This document shows positions 23,257-34,145 of a DNA stretch of 64,000 nucleotides, piece after piece. How positions within the stretch are numbered: position 1 is the first letter of the stretch; every line of letters begins with the position of its first letter. This DNA is from Anodontia alba (Eukaryota; Mollusca; Bivalvia; Lucinida; Lucinidae): assembly GCA_964016985.1 (NCBI GenBank), contig OZ024828.1:33080924-33144923 (forward strand), written 5' to 3'. A model generated the notes under the pieces. It made no database searches. It was not told the DNA's origin and saw only the letters and a list, made by a program, of their open reading frames with translations. The position numbers were made by a program, and so were the translations under genes.

Positions 23257-24380
23257 GCATATTCATTTTGGTGTGTCAGTGGTACATGTTTTATTTAAAG
23301 GCTCCATATTCCTCACAAATAGACATTTTTTTATCAAAGAAATGTTGAATACATTGATATATAGTATTAATACGATCATAAATGTGGCATCTGACACCCT
23401 GTAAAATTTCAGTTAGTCTCTTGTTTTTGAATTCGATCAAAAGATCAAAACTGAAATGATTTTTATCGAATCTTTGAATTAATGTTGGCAACATTAATTC
23501 AGAGATACGAAAATAAATCATTTCATTTTCATTTTCCTTTTCAATTTATTAAACCTTTCTTGCATAAAAAAGTCTGTTTTTTGAGGAACATGGAACCTTT
23601 AATATAACTGATATAATATACTGTATAACGTAGGCTAACGCAACATTGTACAGAGTTACCAGAAAGTAAACGATCTCGACGTCATTTATTTTTTTTTAAT
23701 TAAATATCATAATATATTATAATTTCAAAAAAGTACAATAAACAGATAACTGCATTTGTTGTTATATTATTGAGAAGGTAATTTAGTAATATACATTACA
23801 GAAAACTTGTCGTGTTTTCGAAGAATCAGTAGTGTTAAAAACAATCCGAACAAGACTATATACCTTTTAATAGATATTATTAGTGATAAATAGACAAATG
23901 TGTGATAAACATGTTGAACGTTCGCAGTTGAGAGTTTCATTTCTATAAGTGTCTTAATGTGTGGGAAAACTTTCTGGGCTAACGTACAAATACCATAACT
24001 TATTTTCACCAAAACAAAATAAATCTACCGGAACTGTAAAGAAATTAAAACCTAACCACATAATTTCTAATTGGATGGTGAAATAATTGTTATTAAATCA
24101 TTCTGACATGGATTGCAGAACAAACTTCAAATGACAGCATTTTTTATGGTGCTTTCAGAATATTGTACTCACCAAAACTCCGCAGGGAAAGTGGTAGTCT
24201 GTTGGCTGCTTAACGTCTGATCAGCTTTAACTTTGTTGGTTTTTTTTTTCCGCACAATCATCTGAATGTTATACGAACCGCAACGCCAGCAAACGTACTT
24301 TCGGCCATGTGCGCCTATGAATACGACGTCTTCATTGTACGCATGAAGAAACATTGCATCATTGGCTATCCAAAATGCGC
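23257..24380. other. No gene recognised
   Basis: AT-rich. A minus-strand frame of 81 codons at 23767-24012 is rich in hydrophobic residues but shows no family motif. From 24235 onward the sequence leads into the GC-richer hairpin element at 24381. Confidence 0.3.
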
Positions 24381-24442
24381 GCCCAGTGAAGATTCGGATC
24401 AGACTGCGCATCTGCGCAGTCTGATCCGAATCTTCGCTGGGC
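24381..24442. repeat. 30-bp-arm hairpin, GATTCGGATCAGACTGCGC module
   Basis: Arms of 30 bp (one mismatch) around a 3-base loop: GCCCAGTGAAGATTCGGATC... mirrored by ...GATCCGAATCTTCGCTGGGC. Related modules occur at 13.98 kb, 28.50 kb (fragment), 42.83 kb and 57.9 kb. Confidence 0.9.
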
Positions 24443-25544
24443 ACATATGTGTGAAGGTACATTTTCTGACCTTGTGGCTCGAACAATTTTCTTAGACACG
24501 AATTCATTATATTTACGTCAAGATAAAGCCTTGTGGTGCTTTGTTATGTGACATCGACGCACTTTGGAACAGAGTTGTAAAATGAGATTTATGTGTTGCT
24601 AAGATGTGTGATTTGCCTAGATACCAACGAATGCCAACAGAGAAATCCCATTAGGTAGTTTCCTGCGAAAGTTCCGAAAACAGAGCACTGGCATTTAAAT
24701 TACGGATTATTTATAAGATGATTCTCTGATCCGTTTATGATAAGACTGTTGGCAAATCAACCGATATTGTTCAAGGGAAACTAAACTTTTTGAAAATCAA
24801 TCACAGACACTATTTAAAATGCACAATGCATCGTCTGGGTTACAGAGATAACAGAATTGCAAAGGTCGCGTTTGTAGTGGTTTCTAAATAGTTTGTATTT
24901 CCAATAATCTCTATTACCGACGTTTAACATCATCTTGCAGATGATTACATCAACAGTTTGCATTTCGTTCTTCTAATTGTTGCACTCTCTATCTTTCATT
25001 ATGCACAATTCTTTTAGCATTCTTTCTCTTTCAGTTGTCATCTAATGTTCTACTATCAATCGAAACGTTGCGATAGACTATATCTTAAAAGTCCAGTTGC
25101 CTTTGGCTGTATGCATATATATACTTAGTTTAATATTTATCCTAAACATGGTTACTTTAAGATTTAAATAGCACATGACCTATGTGCAAAGGAAATAAGA
25201 ATATTTTATACGCACATGAGCAATAATTAAAACACAGATATTAATGGAAAGAATACTATTTCAACGGCGCTAACCATTCTTAATTGTATTGTTTTGTTCC
25301 CTTCTGAAAAAGGATCTACTCCAAGAGGAAAGACTTTGCTCATAGAAGAGATTTGATGTGCAGGACATCAAATAAGATGTACTAAAAGCTGCTTTTCTTG
25401 TGATAAATGGGAGACATTTTAATACGTCTATCTAGTCCCCATAACAGGTCTGAAAACCTAGACTTCCAGAGATATTTTAAAAAAAATATATCTCACATAA
25501 ATGTACATTTGTGTGGTTGGATATAAAAACTTAGGTTATCACAA
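24443..25544. other. No gene seen; half of a PAL2 hairpin
   Basis: AT-rich spacer. At 25296-25370 CCCTTCTGAAAAAGGATCTA and AAGAGGAAAGACTTTGCTC match one arm of the PAL2 hairpin family. Confidence 0.35.
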
Positions 25545-25951
25545 GAAAGAAGGAGAACTCAGGAACTGATACAATCAGATCCACATCAAGCCCCCAATAC
25601 CAAAGGGAAAGACAGACAAATACAATAAAGCAGCCACAAAATGAACAGGTGGCAAGCAGTTGGCAACTCTTTCCCAAAATGGTGAGAACTCTGTTACTCA
25701 AACTTAACTGACTCTATAATCAACTGACATAATTATTAAAAGAAAAAAAAAACAATAGAAAGTGAGGAGACGGGGCTTAAGCTAGCTTTACGGGATCCCA
25801 ACCCTCGCCTTCAGCTTCCTTAGTGGTAAAAACATATATTTGTTCGGTCCGTGTGAAGGTCTTCCAACTCATCCATGAACCATTACGGGCAACAGATAAC
25901 TCACAGATAAAGTCTATAATGAAGCAAAGATAAGACCTCAACAGAGACAAG
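25545..25951 (-). mobile_element. Penelope-like 3' fragment, copy G
   Basis: Reverse complement shares TTCATTATAGACTTTATCTG, the AATATATGTTTTTACCACTA block and the terminal GATGTGGATCTGATTGTATC with copy F. The hAT MITE at 25952 abuts it. Confidence 0.6.
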
Positions 25952-26359
25952 TAGGGCTGGCTAATCAGAGCTGAAAAGATAATCGATTATCAGTCCTGCC
26001 ATTGTGATTGATAATCGATTAGTAATCGCTGAAGATTTGATCTTAATTTTAGCTATGACCCTTTCATATGTTATATTGAGCAAACAGTGTACACCCAGAT
26101 GAGACACCGCTAATCAGGGTCTACACTGTTTGCCACTAATACAGCTATTTAAGACATAACAGTGGGTAGTATATTGGACTTGTTCAAATTTTAGATAAAG
26201 TATGATAAGGAGTTGAGGTGTCTGAGTACTAAGGGTAAATACGGTAAAGTAACAAATGCAGAAATCAATGATCGATTATTAGCAAATCTGTAATGATAGT
26301 CATTTTTGTGGAATTTATCGATCAATTAATTGATTATCCGATTAATCGTGCCAGCCCTA
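25952..26359 (-). mobile_element. hAT-type MITE, copy 1 (8-bp target duplication)
   Basis: Terminal repeats TAGGGCTGGC and GCCAGCCCTA, with subterminal ATAATCGATTA motifs. Flanked by GAGACAAG (25944-25951) and GAAACAAG (26360-26367), 7 of 8 identical. Eight-bp duplications and a TAGGG-type terminus are diagnostic of hAT elements. The centre holds a decayed GCAAACAGTGT...ACACTGTTTGC hairpin. Confidence 0.9.
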
Positions 26360-28043
26360 GAAACAAGCTTGCTTTATAATAGAGCTAAGTTGTTGCTTTG
26401 TTGGTGCTTTACTTTTCGTTGGTTTGTAATGTGTGCTGTCCGCCGTGGTTTGTTTACTTAGCTTTTGATGTTATTGGTAGATAACGCTCGGTGATTTTAG
26501 ACACTTTCTGGGCATTATCTTTAATGTTTTGCGCAGAATGACACTTTGTAAGAACGCAGCACGTTTTAGCGAACACTACGTTTTAGCAAATACGATTTAG
26601 TGAATTTTGTGTGCATATGTTATAGCGACCTTTTCAGATACTTTGACCATATAAAATAGCATGTATCACTTGACCCAACCCCCCTCCCCCTTCCCACCCC
26701 AGCGATATTTGAGTTTATGGACAAACATAAAGCCGTTCCAACTAAATCCTACTTAAATGTCCACGTATCTCGCTTAGCTGTACCCCTTGTGAAAGGAACT
26801 ACTACCAAAGTTCAGAGAACCGTCAAGAATTCGACAGTGGCAAAACAGGAAGACTTCAGTTTGTCAAAACGCGCTGCCTGTGAATTTATAATTTTAGCAA
26901 ATGGACAATTTTAATGTAAACTGTATATATGATTTTAACACTGGCCTGGTTTAAAAATAAACCTGTTCAAATCCTACTTCCAACTCTATGATCGGTGAAC
27001 AGAAGGCAACTGATAAAACAGATACACTCTGTTACAAGATATCCGATAATGCCTGGGATTTAGAGTCAGAACTTTTCCTAGCGATATGTCTAATGACATT
27101 CATGCACCAGGAAATTAAAACGTCGCTCAAACGTATTCGCTCAAATGTTCTTAAAGTTCGCGTAGAGGTATGAACTCTCAAATGTAAAAAACGTATTGCT
27201 TTAATCAGTGCAACGACGTGGAGTTGGTGGATCTGTACCACTTCCATGGTTATATATGTTTCATTTTCGAGATAGGACTTCAAGCTGCTAGAATGGGGTG
27301 CGGCGGAGCGTGAGGGATATTCTAATTTCTAATTACTCTTCATGTGAACAGACTCATTCAAACCGGATCTGCTATGTTCTGGTTTAGTTTTGTTTTATAG
27401 AGAAAAAGGGTCCCTACTTTTTTATGATTGCGAAGTTGTCTTTAAGTACTTGTTACTTAAAGAACGTAAAACGTAGCCACATACTTCGAGATAATTAAGA
27501 TTAGAATTTTAATTTTTTCTCGAAGTTCATTGAGGTATGAGGGGTTCATTCACTTTGCACGCGACCCACTGTGGTCATACCTTAATAAATTTTGGAAAAA
27601 ATCAAGTTCATTACTTATATTTACATTATTTTTCTCGCGTACCTTGGAGAGAACTTCACGTTACAGGCTGCATTAAGAGCAGGCGGATTATATTTGGATA
27701 GCTTAAGAGCGGCGACGTCATCACAACAGTGGCAGCGTCCAATCAAATCTCCGAAAGCGTCAGTTGTTTTGACGTCACGTCACTTCGCGTGATCCATTGC
27801 ATGCATGGCGGAATGAACTACACTGGGTTCTATAATTTTCTCTTAGAGTCTTAAATCAAAATTGTAAATATTATTGCATAATACTTAATATCAGGGCTGA
27901 TATTATTGAATTTCGTGGTCCTTTGAGATTAATGGTCCCGACATTTTATATGAAAAAAAGTCCATTCAAAGTATCTAAAGCTTTTAGGGATTGTTTGTGA
28001 TGTTTCAAATTTTCATTATAACTCATAAGCGGAATCAGTCAAA

Positions 28044-28048
<5 letters not shown>
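26360..28048. other. Two unrecognised plus-strand open frames
   Basis: Two short plus-strand frames lie close together: 26717-26914 (65 codons, basic) and 26988-27173 (61 codons). The second could be an exon, with CAG before AAGGCAACTGATAAAACAG and GAG|GTATGA after RSNVLKVRVE, but I do not recognise the protein. No other structure is clear until the 27.7-kb promoter-like patch. Confidence 0.25.
27713..27777 (+). promoter_or_regulatory. CRE/CCAAT-containing patch
   Basis: A locally GC-richer stretch holds CGACGTCA (27713-27720), CCAAT (27739-27743) and a perfect TGACGTCA CRE palindrome (27770-27777). These are binding motifs for CREB/ATF and NF-Y factors. No downstream gene is identified, so function is uncertain. 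Confidence 0.3.

Positions 28049-28110
<62 letters not shown>
28049..28110. repeat. (CT)n microsatellite
   Basis: About 31 CT dinucleotide units without interruption. Confidence 0.98.
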
Positions 28111-28115
<5 letters not shown>

Positions 28116-28129
28116 CGGAATCTTCGTGG

Positions 28130-28500
28130 GTGATTTTTCATACGGACAACGAAGACAAGAAATTATGTGTCTAAACCACGGCAGAAGTAAGGGCGAGGAT
28201 TGTGGCCACGTAAAATCGATTTAAGCCCCTCAGTGAAATACTTTTCACTGACGTACTGATCTTCTGTCATGGTTTATTTTTGTTATAGTTCGTCTTTGAA
28301 TGTGTGTGTCGCTTACATCTTTTTGTTTTGAATAGCCATTTGGCCATTTTGTGGGAAAGTAACTGTCCGTTTGGCTTTCTGCTAGTGATGTTTCCATTAG
28401 GGTCTAGTTATTTCGTGTTTGTGTTTCTTTCCTTTTGATATCTCTGATGGAAGGTGTGGGGTAATTGTCTCGATTCCTGATCATTGCCTTCCCTTCTATT
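28130..28500 (+). mobile_element. Penelope-like 3' fragment, copy L
   Basis: Nearly the same sequence as 33786-34145 (AAATTATGTGTCTAAACCRC, TTGTGGCCACGTAAAATCG, CATTTGGCCATTTTGTGGGA). Both belong to the Penelope-like 3' family by the TGATCATTGCCTTCCCTTC end block. The left end is shortened relative to copy N. Confidence 0.6.
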
Positions 28501-28653
28501 CTGATCAGACTGCGCACATGTCTGAAGGTATGTTTTTTAACGTTGCGGCTTATAAAAAGGTGGTGGTTATTAGGTTTTACGGTCCTTTCAACAATGTTTC
28601 CTCCATATCTCGAGTCGGCATTGTGTACGTTTGTTTGCATGTGAATTTTGGTA

Positions 28654-28900
28654 CAGTGAACCCACGTTTCAACGACAACATTTGTTCTCAAAGATTTGCC
28701 ATTAAAATGAATTTGCTGTTGTAAAGAATTCTTAATGAGCAGAATGATATGCAACAAATGCCATATTTGTTGAATAAAAATGTTCCTGCATAATTTCTGA
28801 TCACCTGTCGCCTCTTGAGAGAGAGTTTCCGTAATAGTCAAATCGTCAGTATAATGAATCTTATCGTTGTATCGAGTGTCGGTATAATGAGGGTTGACTG
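28654..28900. mobile_element. pogo/Tigger-like MITE with TA duplication, copy C
   Basis: Right terminus GGTATAATGAGGGTTGACTG followed by TA; left terminus CAGTGAACCCACGTTTCAAC preceded by TA. Lacks the PAL1-like core. Confidence 0.7.
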
Positions 28901-28984
28901 TACTTACTTTCCGTGGACCTTCCACATATGGAGCCGTTGTCTGTCCCAAAATGCTATCCTGTCTAATTTTTATGTTCAGTATAG

Positions 28985-29710
28985 GGCTGGTGGCATTTGT
29001 AAAGTAAAACTAGTTTAAGCCCCCCCCCCCCCGCCCCCCCGCCACCCCCAAGTAATTTTTCTAACGGCCGTTATAAGTAAGGCTGGCACAATTAATCGGA
29101 TAATCGATTAATTTATCGATAAATTCCATAAAAAAATTTATCGTTACACATTTGCTAATAATCGATCATTTGATTTTTGTGTCTGTTACTTTACCATATT
29201 TACTCTTAGCATTCAGACACCTCAACTCCTTACCATACTTATCAAAAAAATGAATAAGTAGAATTTATTACCCAATGTTGTGTCTAAAATAGCTGAATGA
29301 GTGACAAATAGTGTAGACCCTGATGTGACGCCGCGTTTGCGGCGTCTCATCAGGGTCTACACTGTTTGCTCAGGCCTTTCTGACCAAATACATACAATAA
29401 AGTATAACAAATGGTAAGAGTCATGCTCAGACAGGTAAAATTACGACCAAATCTTCAGTGATTACTAATCGATTATCGATCACAATGACAGGACTGATAA
29501 TCGATTATCTTTTCAGCTCCGCTTAGCCAGCCTTAGTTATAAGGCGGTATCTGTTGCAATCCTTCTTTCTTGTAGCGTGTGTTTTATCGTTATTTTGTTC
29601 CTCAGTCTCCTTCATTGGGGGCCTCGGGAAAGTTGTGCTTCGTGATTGAGCCATCTTCTCTTATATGTTTGGTCTTGTTTACGTACTTAAAGTCTATAAT
29701 TTTGCAGGCC
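28985..29710 (+). mobile_element. Penelope-like 3' fragment, copy M, split by hAT MITE
   Basis: Left part 28985-29077 (AAAACTAGTTTAAGC then a C-run) and right part 29544-29710 (AAGGCGGTATCTG, GGCCTCGGGAAAGTTGTGCT) rejoin cleanly when the MITE and one GTTATAAG copy are removed, giving CGTTATAAGGCGG, the family's CGTTCTAAGGCGG block. This dates the MITE as the later insertion. Confidence 0.75.
29078..29535 (+). mobile_element. hAT-type MITE, copy 2 (perfect 8-bp duplication)
   Basis: TAAGGCTGGC...GCCAGCCTTA termini flanked by perfect GTTATAAG duplications (29070-29077, 29536-29543). Opposite in orientation to copy 1. The centre holds a clear hairpin, AGTGTAGACCCTGATGTGAC with its complement and GCGTTTGCGGCG at the apex. 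Confidence 0.95.
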
Positions 29711-29801
29711 AGAATGAGAATTCGAATTTGTAATGCATACTTTCTTTCATTAGAACCAAATGGATAGACTTGATAATTTATATGAATGCTCTTGACGTTT
29801 A

Positions 29802-30562
29802 CACGCCTGGTAAACTATCACAAGTACCTCCGCGGAGGTACCGATTAAATGGTTGTGACAGATATCCGGAGCTACCTGTGATGGTCAAAAACTAGACATA
29901 AAAAGATAGGTGTTCGTCTTTTTTGATAAAATACACAATAACCAGAGAGTTTACTGAAATCAAAGAGTGCTATTCGACCCTTATAGGCATAAAGTTTTGT
30001 CACACGTCATATCCCCCAGAACTTTCCATATTTACCAAAGATACGACCTTTGAAGTGGCTTCGAAGTCAGTCCGAAGTACTCGAAACAGAAAAAGACCGA
30101 TCGTTTTGAGTTCTAAATGCGGATATCTTGCATACAAATCTGTTTATCTTGGTACACTGATGTAAAGTAAACCTATTTGCCAGAATACAGATATCGATAA
30201 ACTCCAAATAAGGCTGGATTCTTCAAAAAACAGCTAGAGGTGCCTGTGACGTCGTGGAGGTGCCTGTGATGTAAAGAAATATAGTGAAAATCTGAAGAGA
30301 TATTGCAGCTGCAAATATTGATATAATTCTTCTCTAGATCGCTGCCTGGAAAGAATCATTCATTCAGGGTCGCAATATGCTGTCATAATGTGTATGTCAT
30401 GAATTTCCATGTTAAAGTTATAAAACATAATCTGCCATCTACACATATGGTGTACCAAAAGTTTAAAAAATGCCGATGCCTGTCACAGTAAATTATGACG
30501 CAATTTGAGCATTACCGGAACACTTAAAATAACCTACGTTATTGACCCTTTTGGTAACTCGT
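29802..30562 (+). repeat. Left terminal inverted repeat of the 3.57-kb element
   Basis: 761-bp arm from CACGCCTGG to TTTTGGTAACTCGT. Contains the outer palindrome at about 29827-29846, GGAGCTACCTGTGATGG, and the pair GAGGTGCCTGTGACG / GGAGGTGCCTGTGATG about 450 bp from the end. Confidence 0.85.
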
Positions 30563-31249
30563 ATGCGTGTCGCTCGCATATGTCGTATGACGCTCGCTGT
30601 ATGTGTTGTTGTAGTTTTGTTGTTTTGTTTCTTTACGTCCTCTGTAAATAACTAAACTCATGGTGGGACTATCAGTTGGTTTAAACATATTTATTTCAGA
30701 ATCAATATTGAGTAAACAAGCAAGTAAACACAAACAAATCATAGGATAAGAACGAAAGCACAAGTACTTATAGAGTTCTTCTCCTTACATTTATAAATAT
30801 TGTATAAATTCAGGTGGTTGTTTGTCAAATAATGTGTACTACGGATCATGCTGACATTTACTACATAGCAATTATTAAGAAAAAAAATATGCGAATAAAG
30901 TAAACAAATTAGACTAGTGATAGCAAAGAAGTTACTATTTTGGAAATACGTAAAGGTCAATGTAATTAACTAATTGTGATTGCAAACAGAAAAATTGAAT
31001 ACATCAAAGGATAGATTATAAGTGAAAAAAAAAAAAAAAAAAAAAAAAGGAATAAGCCAAATGGTGGATAGGTTTTACTTAAAAATGTAAGTTTGGGATG
31101 CAATTTGGAATATGAAAAACAAAAAAACGAAAAATGAGAAAAAAAAGTAAACAATATATATATAAAAAAAAAAAAACAAAAAAAACGGATTGGTGAGTGC
31201 TAGGGCGCAGGCAATCGGTAAGGCATCCTTGGATCCCGTGAACTGTTAC

Positions 31250-31935
31250 AAAAAGTCGTCGTAGAGGTCATTAACATAATTAAAACCGTTTTGTGTCTAT
31301 AATATATTTGTGAACATTTTCAAATATGGCAGTGTTTGTTTCATAAGAAAGTGATGGGTCGCCATACAGAAGTAGATTTAAGGTTGGGGTAGTGTACCTT
31401 GCGATTGCATTTAAAAGTTCATTTCGCTGTCGCTGATAATGCATACAGTGGAAGAAATAGTGTTGGTTGTCCTCAATGCTACCGCAGCTACATAAAGGTG
31501 AGTCAGATATATTCTTTATGAAGAGGTGAAGATTTTAGGAACTGCAATTTGTCCTTAAACGTGTATGCAAGATTTGGAGCTTTCGTTTACCTCTGTAATA
31601 ATGTTTGGGAACAGGAATTCTATCTTTGTTAAGAAAGGTTTTAAAAGCATTTACAGATTCAGTTTGTGTCGCTGCTTCTGAGAGATCATTCCAAGCTCTA
31701 ATAGAGGAAGGTAAAAAAGAATTGTAATAGAGGGTTGTTCGGGCATTAATTGGATCAAGATCGTTTGAGTTTCTAAGATTGTAGCGTGATCTGTGTTGGA
31801 CAGTTTGTGGAACAAGGGAAGAGAGATAGTTAGGACAGAGATTAGATTTCATTTTATAAATAGAGTCAGTTTATGTTTTTTACGTCTCTCTTCGAGATTT
31901 TCCCATTGAATTTCATTATATAGAGCATTTAAAGA
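31250..31935 (-). pseudogene. LINE ORF2 C-terminal fragment
   Basis: Minus-strand frame homologous to the end of the 0.9-3.8 kb LINE protein: NYLSSLVPQTVQ, YNLRNSNDLDPINA, YYNSFLPSSIRAWNDLSE, then after one frame change the C-terminal LCSCGSIEDNQHYFFHC motif and NLLLYGDPSLSYETN. A one-base deletion near 31853 separates it from NEIQWENLEERRKKHKL upstream. 5'-truncated near 31935. It lies inside the 3.57-kb foldback element and is older than the LINE at the left of the window. Confidence 0.8.
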
Positions 31936-32053
31936 TACTATCAGTTAACCTTATCACACTATTTCTGGGCAGGCTTAGACCTCCTAGGGGGTTAACCGGT
32001 AATAAGTGAACATACTTTCGTCAGTTACTGACAACTGCCCTTCTTGAATCAGC

Positions 32054-32125
32054 GGAAGGAGAAAGAAAAGTAAGTGGGGACCTCTGGCTCTTGAGTTAGA
32101 CGCTCTACCGACTGCGCTACGCGGC
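32054..32125 (-). repeat. tRNA-derived SINE head
   Basis: Minus strand reads GCCGCGTAGCGCAGTCGGTA GAGCG, a strong Pol III A box, then an anticodon-like region, and a weak B box (GATTCAAGAA). Acceptor and T stems do not pair well, so it is a SINE head or tRNA relic, not a tRNA gene. Confidence 0.4.
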
Positions 32126-32292
32126 GTGGCTCGCCGTTTATGTTAACTTTGTGGTGAGTGGACTCGAAGGTGTTGCAAGTGATTCACTCTTGCTGTTTTA
32201 TATTGCCAGCGCTAGAATTCAAACACACCAATAAGCCTAGGTGTTACATCATCAACACATGACATAATCTCGACATTACATCTTTTAATATA

Positions 32293-32485
32293 ATGAAGTG
32301 ATCGGAATCTTACTGTAAATCGTGTTAAATTCAGTCACCAAATAACCACTATGAAAACATTTTGTCGAAGCGTTTGCAAAATCAACAATATGTCGGAAAA
32401 TTGCTCTTTTGTCAGCATATTTGATGCACATAGAGGGTATTTGGAGACTGAATTTCAGATGATTTACAGTAAAATTCCGATCACG
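32293..32485. repeat. Small palindromic element inside the foldback
   Basis: About 45-bp inverted ends: GTGATCGGAATCTTACTGTA and its mirror near 32460-32483. It abuts the inner end of the right arm. Confidence 0.65.
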
Positions 32486-33369
32486 AGTTACCAAAAGGGT
32501 CAACAACGTAGGTCATTTAAGGTGTTCCAGTAATGCTTAAACTGCGTAATAATTTACGGTGACAGGCATCGGCATTTTTTTTTTTATACTTTTGGTACAC
32601 TATATGTGTAGATGGCATGGCGTGTGATATATTGAGCAAAGACAATTTTCTAGGAGTTGGAATGACAAACAGGCAGCACCTCCATCACCATTCAAGAAAA
32701 AAAAGTCTTACTTCAGTGAGTATTCTATGAAAATCTAACTCAAAAGCACCAATAATTCTTTGAGATTATGTTTTATAACTTTAACAAAGAATTTCATGAC
32801 ATACACAGGAATGATTCTTTCCAGGCAGTAATCTAGAGAAGAATTATATCAATATTTGCAGCTGCAATAACTCTTCAGATTTTCACTATATTTCTTTACA
32901 TCACAGGTACCTCCACGACGTTACAGGCACCTCCAGCTGCTTTGTGAAGAATCCAGCCTTATTTGGAGTTTATCGATATCTGTATTCAGGCAAACAGGTT
33001 AACTGTATATCAGTGTACCAAGATAAACAGATTTGTATGCAAGATATCCGCATTTAGAACCAAAAACGATCGGTCTTTTTCTGTTTCGAGTACTTCGGGC
33101 TGACTTCGAAGCCACTTCAAAGGTCGTATCTTTGGTAAATATGGAAAGTTCTGGGGGATATGACGTGTGACAAAACTTTATACCTATAAGGGTCGAATAG
33201 CACTCTTCGATTTTCAGTAAACTCTCTGGTTATTGTGTATTTTATCAAAAAAGACGAACACCTACCTTTTTATGTCTAGTTTTTGACCATCACAGGTAGC
33301 TCCGGGCATCTGTCACAACCATTTAATCGGTACCTCCGCGGAGGTACCTGTGATAGTTTACCAGGCGTG
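32483..33369 (-). repeat. Right terminal inverted repeat of the 3.57-kb element
   Basis: 887-bp arm, inverted relative to the left arm. The extra segment is near 32634-32765; whether it was inserted here or lost on the left is unclear. Ends GTGATAGTTTACCAGGCGTG. Confidence 0.85.
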
Positions 33370-33439
33370 GTTTATGCCTTGTTAACACAAGCAAAGATAT
33401 TTTACTTTGCCATCACTTTTCAGACACATCAACAGACAG

Positions 33440-34145
33440 TGAATATGACAGACTGCATGCATGGTTGTTAACCCAATCACGGTTAATAACTTTGCTTCCC
33501 TCTTTAATTGCACGCCGGCGGGTTAGACCTCAGATTGTATGATGGTATGATGGTTCCAGCGTTAAGGCTTACTTGAAATTTAATTTTGGGTAATGTTGGT
33601 TGGTACTTGATGCTCTATCTTTGATCGGGTCCACCGGACTCTAACTGTTGGTTTTCTTTTGCTCCAGCATTTTAGTTGTTTCGTGCTGTCGAGTCCTCAT
33701 CGTTGTTTCATCTCTGTAATTAGTTGATATTTTGTGTTCTCGGAGATGTAGCACTGATGAGTTAGGAAGCCTTTATGCGGACTGAACAAATTATGTGTCT
33801 AAACCGCGGCAGAAGTAAGGGTGAGGATTGTGGCCACGTAAAATCGATTTAAGCCCCTAGTGAAATACTTTTCACTGACCGTTCCAAGGCGGTTTTTCTG
33901 TCATGGTTTATTTTTGTTATAGTTGGTCTTTGAATGTGTATGTCGCTTACATCTTTTTGTTTCGGATAGCCATTTGGCCATTTTGTGGGAAAGTAACTGT
34001 CCGTTTGGCTTTCTGCTAGTGATGTTTCCATTAGGGTCTAGCTATTTCATGTTTGTGTTTCTTTCCCTTTGATGTCTCTGATGGGAGGTGTGGGATAATT
34101 GTATCGATTCATGATCATTGCCTTCCCTTCTATTTTGATCATATT
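33440..34145 (+). mobile_element. Penelope-like 3' fragment, copy N
   Basis: Begins with the ORF-end block (CAGACTGCATGCATGGTTGT, TTTAATTGCACGCCGGCGGG), followed by the 3' untranslated region shared with copy L, including TTTTCACTGACCGTTCCAAGG. Lies directly right of the foldback element. Confidence 0.7.

Larger units (their letters stand above)
29802..33369. mobile_element. 3.57-kb foldback/composite element with long TIRs and 5-bp duplication
   Basis: A left arm (29802-30562) and a right arm (32483-33369) are inverted copies of each other, starting CACGCCTGGTAAACTATCAC. The right arm has about 130 bp (near 32634-32765) that the left lacks. GTTTA flanks the element on both sides (29797-29801 and 33370-33374). 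Each arm has a perfect 20-bp palindrome, GGTACCTCCGCGGAGGTACC, at its outer end and several copies of GGAGGTRCCTGTGAYG. The 1.9-kb interior holds a LINE fragment, A-runs, a tRNA-like piece and a small palindrome, and no transposase. It is a non-autonomous foldback or composite DNA transposon; superfamily unresolved. Confidence 0.8.

Noticed and set aside
22738..23404. ORFs of 162 and 189 codons on both strands at 22.7-23.4 kb
   Set aside because: They lie in the Penelope 3' untranslated region, and similar but unequal frames occur in the copies at 5.1 and 52.0 kb in different frames.
23767..24012. Small membrane protein on the minus strand
   Set aside because: Hydrophobic stretch in AT-rich DNA without start context, splice or homology support.
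32054..32125. Functional tRNA gene
   Set aside because: Good A box, but stems do not close and the B box is weak; treated as a SINE head.
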